Part shown: positions 48,371 through 57,489 of the stretch, piece by piece
How positions within the stretch are numbered: the first letter of the stretch is position 1
How the letters are laid out: every line of letters starts with the position of its first letter
DNA from: Mycosarcoma maydis
Taxonomy: Eukaryota > Basidiomycota > Ustilaginomycetes > Ustilaginales
Direction of reading: 5' to 3'
Assembly (NCBI RefSeq): GCF_000328475.2
Contig: NC_026482.1
Span: 434,001-498,000 of the forward strand
Length of the DNA stretch: 64,000 nucleotides
The notes under the pieces: generated by a model
Told to the model about the DNA's origin: nothing
The model's database searches: none
Seen by the model: the letters and a program-made list of their open reading frames with translations, nothing else
Translations under genes and position numbers: made by a program

Positions 48371-49258
48371 ATGAGCGCGGACTCGGCGTGCCAACCCACC
48401 GACATTGGCGATCCAGAATGGTCCGCGTTTCTGCTCCCGTCGACGCCTGGCTCTGCCCTTGCCACGACCACTCCATCCCCTTCGAATTGTAACCAAGATG
48501 CTTCGCCCTCAGCTCTATCAACAGCATTGCTGAGCAGTCAACAAACAAGACCACGCGAACGGTCAAGTCCGAAGCCCAAGGTGGCCAACTTGCTCACCCT
48601 GACCGAGCTACGCAAAGCAGCATGGTCGCGAATCTACTCGAGTGGCATTAAAAACGGCGATGCAGCCATTTCGACGATTCGCGTACCGACATGGAAGCAG
48701 TTTGACACGCTCATGATCAAACGACACCGTTTCATCGCGGTCGATCCACGCGATAATCGTACACTGGGCTGGATTGCTTGCTTCCATCCCTACCCGCAGT
48801 GGTCTGTACTGTACGACGACGATCTGGATTCGACAGCGATCGACAGCGCGCATGGACGCCAAGGCAGGCCGGCGGAAGTTCAAATCATGGTGGCAGAGGG
48901 TGAGAGGGAGAGAGGAGTTGGTACGCTTCTCGTCAAAGCGGTCGTGGCATCGTTGAGAGCAGACAGCAGGTACTCGACAATACAGGCATCCTTCTTCGCC
49001 GAAAATGACGCGGCACGCAAGCTGTTTGAGCGTTGCGAGTTTGAGCTCGTGTGCACCAGAACGGGTGCTGTCAGAATGCTAGATGGTCCTCAAAAGGGTG
49101 CTTGGAGGGACCTGATCACCGTGGAATACAGGTTCTCATCACTTGAAGAGCAATCACCACAGCAATATTTGCCAAACTCAACAAGGCTCCCCTCAAACAT
49201 CGACAATGACGCCATTGTTGACCCAAATGCAGTGCTCAAACGACCGAGATTAAGTTAA
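48371..49258 (+). CDS. GNAT-family N-acetyltransferase
   Basis: The 295-residue protein has a Ser/Pro-rich N-terminal extension of about 70 residues. A GNAT fold follows: LGWIACFHPYPQW, VQIMVAEGERERGVGTLLV and the C-terminal FFAENDAARKLFERCEFEL. The ERERGVGT run is the acetyl-CoA pyrophosphate-binding loop (Q/R-x2-G-x-G/A), and NDAARKLFERCEFE is the usual terminal motif. It resembles phosphinothricin-acetyltransferase-type enzymes, which acetylate small amines; the real substrate is unknown. It converges with the next gene, leaving only 88 bp, so their transcripts probably overlap. The gene is intronless. Confidence 0.9.
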   Translation: MSADSACQPTDIGDPEWSAFLLPSTPGSALATTTPSPSNCNQDASPSALSTALLSSQQTRPRERSSPKPKVANLLTLTELRKAAWSRIYSSGIKNGDAAISTIRVPTWKQFDTLMIKRHRFIAVDPRDNRTLGWIACFHPYPQWSVLYDDDLDSTAIDSAHGRQGRPAEVQIMVAEGERERGVGTLLVKAVVASLRADSRYSTIQASFFAENDAARKLFERCEFELVCTRTGAVRMLDGPQKGAWRDLITVEYRFSSLEEQSPQQYLPNSTRLPSNIDNDAIVDPNAVLKRPRLS

Positions 49259-49346
49259 CTTGACTTGAATCCGCTTCTGCGCAAAATGACACAAGCAGAC
49301 GATTAGTTTATTTGCAATTGTATAATACACCTATACCGCTATTTGT

Positions 49347-51140
49347 CTATGAATGGCTCTGCCTTGAATGCCCATAACCCTCCAACCCGAGCTCTTCCTC
49401 TTTACCAGCTGGCGTCCTCACGGCAATGCCGTGTCTGTTGTGTTCCCCTGATGTTTTTTCATCGCTTGCCAGCTCAGCGCTGTTGCTTTGCTGTGGCTCG
49501 CCATCCTGATCCAAACCAAGCAGGTCTCTTCTACGATCTTCTTGGATACCACGAATGGATAGACCTCGCAAAAAGGCACCGGTCGACAATCGACGTTGTA
49601 TACCACTTCTTGGCGTGGCAGCACCCGAGTCCAAGTGTGCTGTGTCGTGCTCGTCGGCAAGGTGAAATGTGTTGTGCTGGGGACCATCGCAAAGCTCGTG
49701 CGGGTGGTGGCCATTGGGTCGACGGCTTTGCTTAGCTGCATTGTTAGCATGCGCGGCTTCGAGAGCTGCGGCAGCCTCTTCGGCTTCAGGATCTTCCGAA
49801 ATTGACATGCTCTGCAACTGTGCGGTGGGGCTAATTGCGCGGCGCGGTGTATGATCCCCACTCTGAGGTCCTGAGTCAGCTGCTGGGAGCTTCTTGGCTG
49901 AATCTGAGATTCGGCCATTCGGAACCTCCGATGAGGAGCCGAGGGCAGAGCCATCAGCCATCTTGAGCTCTCCCGTCTCAGGGTCTGCTACCGGTGCACC
50001 TTCTTTGGGGAACGCCTTCTTGGGTTGGTCGAACATGGCCGATTGCGCTGCTTTTGTCTGAATTGCATTGCTGCTGTCAGAAACTTGTTTGGCTTTGCCA
50101 CCCGAGCTGTCGCTGGTGCTAGCCCCTCCACCTCGGATGAATTTCCATGCCTTGGAAGCACCTTTCTTTATCTCTTCTCCAACATCAACGACGTCGGCAT
50201 GCCTCAGGTGAGTGGCTGCGTTTGCGTTGTGACCGGCATTTGTATACCAGCTTTGCGAGCCATGAACATGATGTGGTGCGTACGACGGTCTGAGCGGCGC
50301 AGCAGAACCTTGCGACTGGAGCAGATGCGATCGCGCGGCTACACCGATGGTGATCGAATTAGCACGTTTCAGTCGTCCGGATACCGGGAGCGGGCAGAAT
50401 CTGATTGCGGCACCACTACTGCTAGAAGTGGTGGACGCCATCGAGCCCTCACGTGCTCGGCTGGGCACCGAAATTGCTGGACGACCCCGTTCGGACGAAG
50501 TGTTTGTCGAAGAGCCCATGGCGGAGTTAGTCTCGGAGGTGTAAGAGTGAGAATAGTCGGCCGACTCATCCGTCTCGCTGGGAGTGCTTAGACCGCTATC
50601 CTTATCACTGCCATAGCCAGACCCACTAGTGCTATTCACCGGAGACGTCGAAGGAGGGTAGAGACAAACTGTGGGTAAGATACCATCGCCAGCGGAAGCA
50701 TTTTTGCCTCGTGGATCATAGTCGAGTACTTCGCCTCCTTCGAAATCCGTGGAACGAGGCTCTGTGCGCTGAAAAGACCTGCCTAGTGTTCTGCCGTCTT
50801 TGAGCTTGACCTGACGTCCAGGAGTAGGAGGCGGTAGAAAAGTGGCTTTGAGGGCAGCTTTGAAGCCAGACTCGCTACCGGACCTTGATGCTCTGCACGG
50901 AAGGACATCGTTTGGATTGTCAAGGATGCTCTTGAGCTTGGGCTGCTTGGAGAATTCGGATTGGATTGCAGGCGCTCTGAACGAATCAGATGAAGTCTGC
51001 TCCGGTGAGGAAGTCTCCTCGGCGGTGAGGGTGGACACAAAGACTGGCTCTTGTTTTGCGGGTGCTTGCGAACGGTCAGAGATGGCAGCACTTTTGTGTT
51101 GGTCTTGCTGAGACGAGGTGGGCTGTGAAGCAACTGACAT
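49347..51140 (-). CDS. Hypothetical disordered protein, basidiomycete-type
   Basis: This 597-residue intronless protein has no catalytic domain. Conserved-looking islands lie in low-complexity sequence: LKSILDNPNDVLP, FLPPPTPGRQVKLKDGRTLGR, IRFCPLPVSGRLKRANSITIG with VAARSHLL, and GEEIKKGASKAWKFIRGG. The rest is Ser/Thr/Ala/Pro-rich with many phospho-site-like motifs. The IRFCPLP-NSITIGVAARS island occurs in basidiomycete proteins of unknown role, to my recollection. There is no signal peptide or membrane segment. It is likely cytosolic and regulated by phosphorylation. The ATG at 51140 is the first in frame. Confidence 0.7.
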   Translation of the reverse strand: MSVASQPTSSQQDQHKSAAISDRSQAPAKQEPVFVSTLTAEETSSPEQTSSDSFRAPAIQSEFSKQPKLKSILDNPNDVLPCRASRSGSESGFKAALKATFLPPPTPGRQVKLKDGRTLGRSFQRTEPRSTDFEGGEVLDYDPRGKNASAGDGILPTVCLYPPSTSPVNSTSGSGYGSDKDSGLSTPSETDESADYSHSYTSETNSAMGSSTNTSSERGRPAISVPSRAREGSMASTTSSSSGAAIRFCPLPVSGRLKRANSITIGVAARSHLLQSQGSAAPLRPSYAPHHVHGSQSWYTNAGHNANAATHLRHADVVDVGEEIKKGASKAWKFIRGGGASTSDSSGGKAKQVSDSSNAIQTKAAQSAMFDQPKKAFPKEGAPVADPETGELKMADGSALGSSSEVPNGRISDSAKKLPAADSGPQSGDHTPRRAISPTAQLQSMSISEDPEAEEAAAALEAAHANNAAKQSRRPNGHHPHELCDGPQHNTFHLADEHDTAHLDSGAATPRSGIQRRLSTGAFLRGLSIRGIQEDRRRDLLGLDQDGEPQQSNSAELASDEKTSGEHNRHGIAVRTPAGKEEELGLEGYGHSRQSHS

Positions 51141-51950
51141 GATGTTCGCTATCAGCTCTGCGCTCGTTGAAGGTTGTGGTTGGGTTGCTTTAAGGCATTG
51201 GCATGGCCGAGGTCAATCTAAGCTCTAATCTGGGATAGAGCTGATTAAGGTGGTAACGAAGACATAGGAGTCTGGCATCCGAATCAATAGCGATGTCGAT
51301 GACGACAAGCTGAAAGCTGAGGTGTGGGAGACAAGCGCACGCCAATTGCAGCTCGCTAAAGCAGATGGAAAGCGTCGATGTCTAGAAGCCTTGGTCAAGC
51401 ATCTTTCGGCGCATGGTCTCTTCCACTTTCTGCTCGGATTCGTGATTTGTGATTCATGATTATTGGCTGACGCTCAGATGGTCGACATTACGCATACCCC
51501 ACTCGTGACTTTTGGCGGGGCAAATGCGCTCAAAACCCGCGTTAAGCATGGAGAAGAACACATTTCAAGTGCAGATCCGAACCTACCGCACGCCGTGGTG
51601 CTCAATTTGTTTTGTTCTTGACTTTTGTTTTTTGGGTTCCTCAGGCCAAGGTGCGTACTTGCAATCGGCGTCGTGTGGGCAAATCCTATGTGGCCGCGTT
51701 CTCTGTCTCTTTCCGTCTTTCCGTCTTTTCCTTGCCCCTCTCCACATCACGCATATTCACGATTCGCGCGGTTTTTGATTCGTGATTCACATCCACGATT
51801 CGTGATTTGGTCCCAGTACAAGACAGTGTCGGTCAAACATTCTCGATTTCTAGAACGTGCACCAGAAGACTCACGACTCGTGACTTCTCGTAGACCTAAT
51901 CGTGAATTGTAAAACGTGGATTTCAAGCTTGCCCGTCTTTGCACGACACC
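51141..51950. other. Intergenic region with heptamer arrays
   Basis: The 810-bp divergent interval contains heptamers at about 51437-51460 (cores CGTG, TGTG and CATG in succession), 51755-51768, 51778-51805 and 51899-51907. The HIT-finger gene starts just downstream. No coding frame is supported. Confidence 0.55.
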
Positions 51951-52699
51951 ATGTCGGTCTCGGTGTCGCTGCGCAAACGGCGCTCAGTCGCATCACGGCC
52001 TGTCACCAATCGACCACAGACCATCACGGGTCAGCAGAACAGAGCGCTCAACGAAGAACAGGAACGCGAACGACAAGCCAAAGAGCTGGATGCGCGTCGA
52101 CGTCGCGCTCGTCGTCGTCTTGATGAGCTAGAGCGCATCAACTACCGTGATGCTCCAACGGCTTCTGCTTCATTTTCGGTAGCGCCTAATTCTTCCACCG
52201 GCTCACTAGACGCATCCACTTCTGCAGCGCCCGACTCTACGGCGGCAACTGCAGCAGACGTGGACTTGGTAGGCGCAGCAGCAGCAACAGTCGGAGTGAG
52301 TCTAGCGCAGAGAAGGAGAAATCAGGCCGAAATCAAGAGGATCCTCGTCGGTGGGCGAAGAAATCTTCATTCAATAGTGGAAGAATTGATCGATCAAGGT
52401 AGGCTGCCCTTGCGAGGCGGCAAAAATAGGGCCAACTGGAGAAGCACAAGGTCAGCACCGTCGCAGAAACCGGCAAGGAAGTATTGTACCATCTGTGGCT
52501 ACTACGGCGATCTGGCTTGCATTCGATGCGGTCATCGATACTGCTCGAGGCGGTGTCGAGATGTGTAAGTTTGTCCTCACCCGTCAAGTCTCTCGCACAT
52601 GAGGGTTCAGATTTACTGACCGGCTTTTGTCCCTTGAACCCTCCTCGACGCTAAACTCACAGACACGACGAAAATCGGTGTGAACGCCCACTACGCTAA
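51951..52699 (+). CDS. vps71: HIT zinc-finger protein, ZNHIT1/Vps71-like, two exons
   Basis: The first ATG is at 51951 (TTG at 51939 rejected). Exons 51951-52564 and 52663-52699 encode 216 residues; the 98-bp intron has a GTAAGT donor and a CACAG acceptor. A basic helical N-terminus (NEEQERERQAKELDARRRRAR) is followed by an Ala/Ser-rich linker. A HIT finger ends the protein: CTIC, CIRC, YCSRRC and, from exon 2, HDENRC. The last His-Cys pair is encoded only after splicing. This layout is that of ZNHIT1/Vps71, a subunit of the SWR1/SRCAP complex that loads histone H2A.Z. The nuclear role follows from the family. Confidence 0.88.
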
Positions 52700-53197
52700 T
52701 TTGCAACCAAAATCTCCATCACACACTCTTCCGCCGCCCATGTACATCCGTAGGCATCATCAGGATACTTGCACTTCTCGTGATCGTTCAATCAGGGTCA
52801 TAAGTGGAAAGAAAAGGGAACGAAAACATTTGAAAATGCCAAACTCTGAAACCAAGCACAGTCGATTACTGGCAGCGCATCCGTCAAGATGGCGGTTAGA
52901 TTGTCGAGTCAGTTCAGCCTGCTGATACCTTTATAGTAGCATGGCGCTTGGCCATTGGTGGATAGGCTTGAGAAGGAATCGTGGGGCGATTGCCTTGAAA
53001 TTTACACTGAGAACAGGCTCGGGCGGAAGAGGTTTGTTCGAATGACACCAACGCACATAGAAAGCCGAAAGGGCTGAGTCATTAAACGACACACAAGACG
53101 GAAGTGCATACACAACGGTCAAAACGATGCATTTTGTGAAAGCCGAAAATCCAGCAGAAAAGGGCGAGTCAATCACATGTGGGGTAGCAAGTGTCGT
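52700..53197. other. Intergenic region between convergent genes
   Basis: The 498 bp between the convergent HIT-finger and methyltransferase genes show no heptamer copies and no coding frame; they should contain both transcript ends. Confidence 0.4.
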
Positions 53198-54271
53198 TCA
53201 GATACGATGGAAGATGAATAGGTCTGTGCGGTAAGGGTACTCCCAAATACCCTGTTCTTTGTCGATCCATTTCCTACCCAACTGCTCATCAGGGGTGTTG
53301 TTGAGATAGTCTGAGATCTGCTTGACCAGCTGGTCCTGCTTGTCCTGTGGCAAGACCGAAATATACGACTTGGACAGCACTCTGTCGATGACGGCCTGCA
53401 GTGTTGTTGGAATGGTGCGATGGTAGTGTTTGGGCTTGTCGGCTTGAAATTGACTAGCCAAAGTAGGAGCCTTGTACATGGCGTGCCAGTACATGTGTCG
53501 GTATTGAGGTGTGTTGTCCTCGTACATTTCGTAAAGATCTCGGATCTGTGCTACCCATGGAGCAGCCTCGCGATCTTCCAAGTTCCAAATGAGAGCGAGG
53601 ATTCCATCGACTCGAAGCGCTTTAGCTACCTGCTGAAGAGCCGCATCCCAGTCCTGACACCAGTGCCAGGCCTGCGCGACGACAACTGCATCGTTGCCTA
53701 CTCCTGCATCAAACGACTCGAAAGCGCCGTCCTCGATGGTGATGCTGGTGGATGGGGAGAGGAGGCCTTCGTTCTGCATCTGCTGCTTGAGCGAGTCTTC
53801 TCCCGAGGCAATAGCGGATTCAAAGTGGGAGCGCATACCAGCCGAAGGCTCGATAGCGGTAAGAGAAGCGAGGCCAGGAGGTGGAGTGCCATCGGCCGAA
53901 GTCGAGGTGGCAGCAGCCAGCAACATACGTGTCGCAATCCCGGTTCCTGCACCAAGCTCGACGATTCGCAGTGGCGATGGTGAGCTTGTATTGGTTGCCT
54001 CAGCAACGATGGCAGCGATGGCAGCAGGCGGGTAGGAGGGTCGTGCGCGATCGTACAGGCCGGAGCCGCCGGACGAATCGAATCCACTTCGTGCAACCTT
54101 GTGCATGGCTGAGCCCACGCCAGCTCCCTGCTGCTGTGCTACGTTGGTCATGGTAACGCGTTGAATCGCACGTCCTTGGGTCTGGGGGAGTGGGGCTATC
54201 GTTCGTGATCGAGCGAGCGCAAAAGGCGAAAGGTACTGGAGAGGTTTCTGTAGTCTCGCTATCGTAGTCAT
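53198..54271 (-). CDS. Class I SAM-dependent methyltransferase
   Basis: The 357-residue protein has an N-terminal 40 residues rich in Arg and Ser without acidic residues, compatible with mitochondrial import; an in-frame ATG at residue 41 would remove it. The Rossmann domain shows LYDRARPSYP, the glycine-rich motif IVELGAGTGIATR, the acidic loop TAIEPSAGMR and the post-motif VVAQAWHWCQDWDAAL. This pattern is that of Tmt1/YcgJ-type methyltransferases of fungi. The substrate is unknown. The gene is intronless and its C-terminus (WEYPYRTDLFIFHRI) is the usual end of the family. Confidence 0.85.
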   Translation of the reverse strand: MTTIARLQKPLQYLSPFALARSRTIAPLPQTQGRAIQRVTMTNVAQQQGAGVGSAMHKVARSGFDSSGGSGLYDRARPSYPPAAIAAIVAEATNTSSPSPLRIVELGAGTGIATRMLLAAATSTSADGTPPPGLASLTAIEPSAGMRSHFESAIASGEDSLKQQMQNEGLLSPSTSITIEDGAFESFDAGVGNDAVVVAQAWHWCQDWDAALQQVAKALRVDGILALIWNLEDREAAPWVAQIRDLYEMYEDNTPQYRHMYWHAMYKAPTLASQFQADKPKHYHRTIPTTLQAVIDRVLSKSYISVLPQDKQDQLVKQISDYLNNTPDEQLGRKWIDKEQGIWEYPYRTDLFIFHRI

Positions 54272-55010
54272 GTGGCTTGGGCTTTCGATACACGTACGCT
54301 CAACCGCCTTAATATATGGGAAGCGTTCTTGTCAACGGCGGAGCAAGCGGACGCTGTCACTTCTGCAGACTGGAAGCGGCAGGCGATAGAAGGCGATAGA
54401 CGGAGTCAAGGATCTGACATGGTTGTTGCCGTTGTGGAAGAAAAGTGACCGGCATGCTCGAACCCAACCGCCGGCACAAAGTTGCTGTGTTTGCCTGTGT
54501 TGGGGTGGAGCAACAAGACCGCATAGAAAGCCGCTCAGGTGCGAGCGTTGGGGTGGACAAATTCCGTCAAACGCGGTGTATCGGCCATTTCGGCTTTTTC
54601 ATGTGGGTGCAAAGCGTGAGTCATGAAGTCAGTCACAAGATCACGGTGGCGCGATTCAAGTGTTATGTCCTATCGGTGGACATTCAAAGCAAACTACCAC
54701 GAGCCATGAAAGGCTTCCCCACAGAACTCTGTGATGATCACAGTTTGATAGAATTTTGGATGCTTTGCTAGTGTGCTTGCGATGCATAGGGTCTCGCCTT
54801 GAAGCAGCTCGACGGAGGCTGGTAAGACGATGGCGCTGTTTTTCTAACCATGACCACTACATTCGTGATCTGCCCACCCTGAAAGTGCAAACTCAATCGT
54901 GAATCGACTGTTGTCGTGGCGGGCGGAGCGTGACTCTAGCCACACGGACTCTACGACATTCACGAATTCACGATTCCAGGCTGAATGTTTGAACGTTGAT
55001 GTTAATGCTT
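54272..55010. other. Intergenic region with scattered heptamers
   Basis: The 739 bp contain heptamer copies at about 54860-54868, 54895-54906 and 54958-54977. A small open frame at 54423-54626 has no coding support. Confidence 0.45.
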
Positions 55011-55856
55011 TCAAATATACATGTTGCCGTCTCCTAACACAGCCAAATTAGCTGCTGGCTTAACCCTTCGAGATGCTACAAAGTCAAGCAGGGTTGAACC
55101 CTTGGATGCTACTGGTTTGCCACCGTCGAGACCGGTCAAGGCACTCAAGGTCTCGCTGATTGCCGGTGATGGCTGACCCGCACCAAGGGATCCGTACAGC
55201 TGAATGTGAGATTGGAAACTTACATCCTCAAGCAGCGCGAGAATGGCAGGAATGTTGCTGATCACCGCCTTGGACAGGAATGCAGCGCCAATCCCGCCCG
55301 CCGATTCAGGTGCTCGCAGGGGTGTCATCCTCTTTGAGTCGATGGTATGGCTCGCAGTATAGCTGGGTGATGCCAGGTATCGAATCGGTGCTTCGCAATC
55401 AGCGTCGTCTTGCGAATCGAGATCGCGGTAGATTTGCTCTTGTGGGCTATACGAGTCAACGATGACAATCTTTGATGGATTTGTTGCTTCGATTATCTGA
55501 TGAGCAAGATCATGAAAGCGAGATGAGCGCAGTTGTGGAGGAGGTACTACCAGAGCTATGGTGATCGGGCTACCAGTGCTGGAACTTGCAACGGCAATTG
55601 CTGCATGCTGTTCTGATTCGCTCTGCAAAGATAGTTGCTGTGAGGGAACGCCACCTGCCAGCGAGGATAGCATCTTGGCGCCTGCGCTGCCAACCAGTAC
55701 AGTCAGCTGCGAACCTTGAGGCAAAGCGTCATCTGCAGCAACGAGGGTGTATGGATGTTGCGACTCGTTAACATTATGCTCCCACTCGTCTTCTGAGCCC
55801 GACTCTAGCTCGTATCGGGGTGCAGGTACATCACGGTTGACTGGGTCGAACTCCAT
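55011..55856 (-). CDS. Probable proteasome assembly chaperone 1-like protein
   Basis: The 281-residue protein begins with an acidic stretch (ELESGSEDEWEHNVNE). A folded region then alternates hydrophobic strands and helices: LTVLVGSAGAKMLSSLAG, PITIALVVPPPQL, SKIVIVDSY and ISNIPAILALLEDV. The order and the PAILALLEDV helix resemble PAC1/PSMG1, which pairs with PAC2 to build the proteasome alpha ring. The similarity is recalled rather than computed, so the call is moderate. It has no signal peptide or intron. The alternative is an unrelated conserved fungal protein. Confidence 0.45.
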   Translation of the reverse strand: MEFDPVNRDVPAPRYELESGSEDEWEHNVNESQHPYTLVAADDALPQGSQLTVLVGSAGAKMLSSLAGGVPSQQLSLQSESEQHAAIAVASSSTGSPITIALVVPPPQLRSSRFHDLAHQIIEATNPSKIVIVDSYSPQEQIYRDLDSQDDADCEAPIRYLASPSYTASHTIDSKRMTPLRAPESAGGIGAAFLSKAVISNIPAILALLEDVSFQSHIQLYGSLGAGQPSPAISETLSALTGLDGGKPVASKGSTLLDFVASRRVKPAANLAVLGDGNMYI

Positions 55857-57489
55857 CTGGTAGGTTGAGGCGGCTAAATGGAATGTCAGATGCGTGAAAG
55901 AGGCCTAGTAAAAGGGTATCCCGTTGGTAGTTGACACGAGTGGTGGCCGCGCGTCCTAGGCTGGCAAGCACTGAATTAAGCGAGCGAGAAGAAAAGCAAT
56001 TGTGAATCACGAATCGTGAATCTGAACAACCCGTGCCTCGCAGTCACGAGTCGGAGGTCCAAAAAACATTAAGATGGAAATGTTTGACCGAAGTAGGGCT
56101 GGCTATTTCTGGAAACAAGACCCACATGCACGTTGTGGAGGTGTTTTGGGCTGAGCCGAAATAGGGGACAATTCACGTGATTCGTGATTCGTGATTGTCA
56201 AGAAAGTCAGACTTGTGACCGTGTCAATTGACAGATCCACGATTCGACACGCGCGCACAGCATTCACGATTTTGTGTGCCATAGAAACATGGACGACGTT
56301 AACCCGCGCCGAGCATGGAGAGATCTCAAAGTCAAATTAGTATGGTAGGCTTGGAAATTTTGCATCCATCCCACCAACTCCCAACATCCATTTTCACGCT
56401 TGACATCCTTGTCACCGTCAACTTCAATCACTACTCTGCACACTGCCTACCCGATTGAGCCGCACGCTAGCGACTTTTACTTCAAATGCCTTCTGTTCAC
56501 GTTAACCACCGCATGCACCAGTACACGCTCATCCCTCGCGTGCTGTACCTTCGTCGTTGGGGGATGAAGAGATGGTCCTTTGCGCTCGGCCGCAGCGGCA
56601 GGATCAGTGTCGATGCTTAAGTGACTTGCTTCAATGCCTCGGCCGTTCGACGGTCTCGATCTCCGCCATCACCTATTTCGTCAAGACTGCCTCGCCTCAG
56701 ATCCGACGGCCCTCAAGCTCATCTCAAGACGCATCGCTTCCCTCAGCCACACCATATCATTTCTGCTAGTCTGTTCTCCGTATACCCCGTAATGGAATCT
56801 CATTCATATAACAAGCTTCCAATGTCAAGGCAGACAGCGACTGGGTGAATTTTAATCATGCCCGTGTCCATACATACTGTGATCGCCCGCACTTCTCTTT
56901 CCACTCACAATGGGAGCACGCCCAAGTTCAGTCTGTCGACTCTTAAGTATCTGTCCATGCTGGCACACAGCTCAGTTCAAGTATCAATTGGTTTGGGTTT
57001 CGGGCACTCTGTACAATACAAAACTGGAGTCGTAGTCTTATTCTTTTCAATCTTTACTTCACAAATGCAAGGTGACGAAATTCGGATGCACGTCAGACCC
57101 TGATTCGTGATTTGTTGCACCGCTGGTCATTCTATTCTCTCAATCGACGGTTTCGAGTGTGCTGGCCACCCTGGTGAAGAATGACATTCACGATTGGCGG
57201 CCTCGTGTGATTGTTCTATTTTTCGCCGCTGACTACTCACGGTTGCTCTTCGGGTTCGACGACGAGGCTTGGTAACATAGCTTCTCTTGTCAATTGCTTT
57301 CATTGACTCTTGAAAGATTCAAGACCGATCCGACGATCTTCCAATCCATCCTGAGCGTCTAGCCAACTGCGACCAGCAACGAATGAACTCACCACACGAT
57401 TACCAAGAGGACAATAAACTGTTACGAAGTATCTAGCATTCGTGATTGGTCCAATAAGCTGGCCAACGGCAAGATACTTGCCAGCCAGT
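55857..57489. other. 1.6-kb divergent intergenic region
   Basis: The interval contains heptamers at 56005-56018, 56171-56200, about 56262-56272, 57101-57112, 57186-57195 and 57437-57446, the last close to the antiporter start. It also holds a 44-codon frame (56486-56620) with reasonable codons, reported as a possible small ORF among the findings. No TATA box is clear. Confidence 0.5.
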
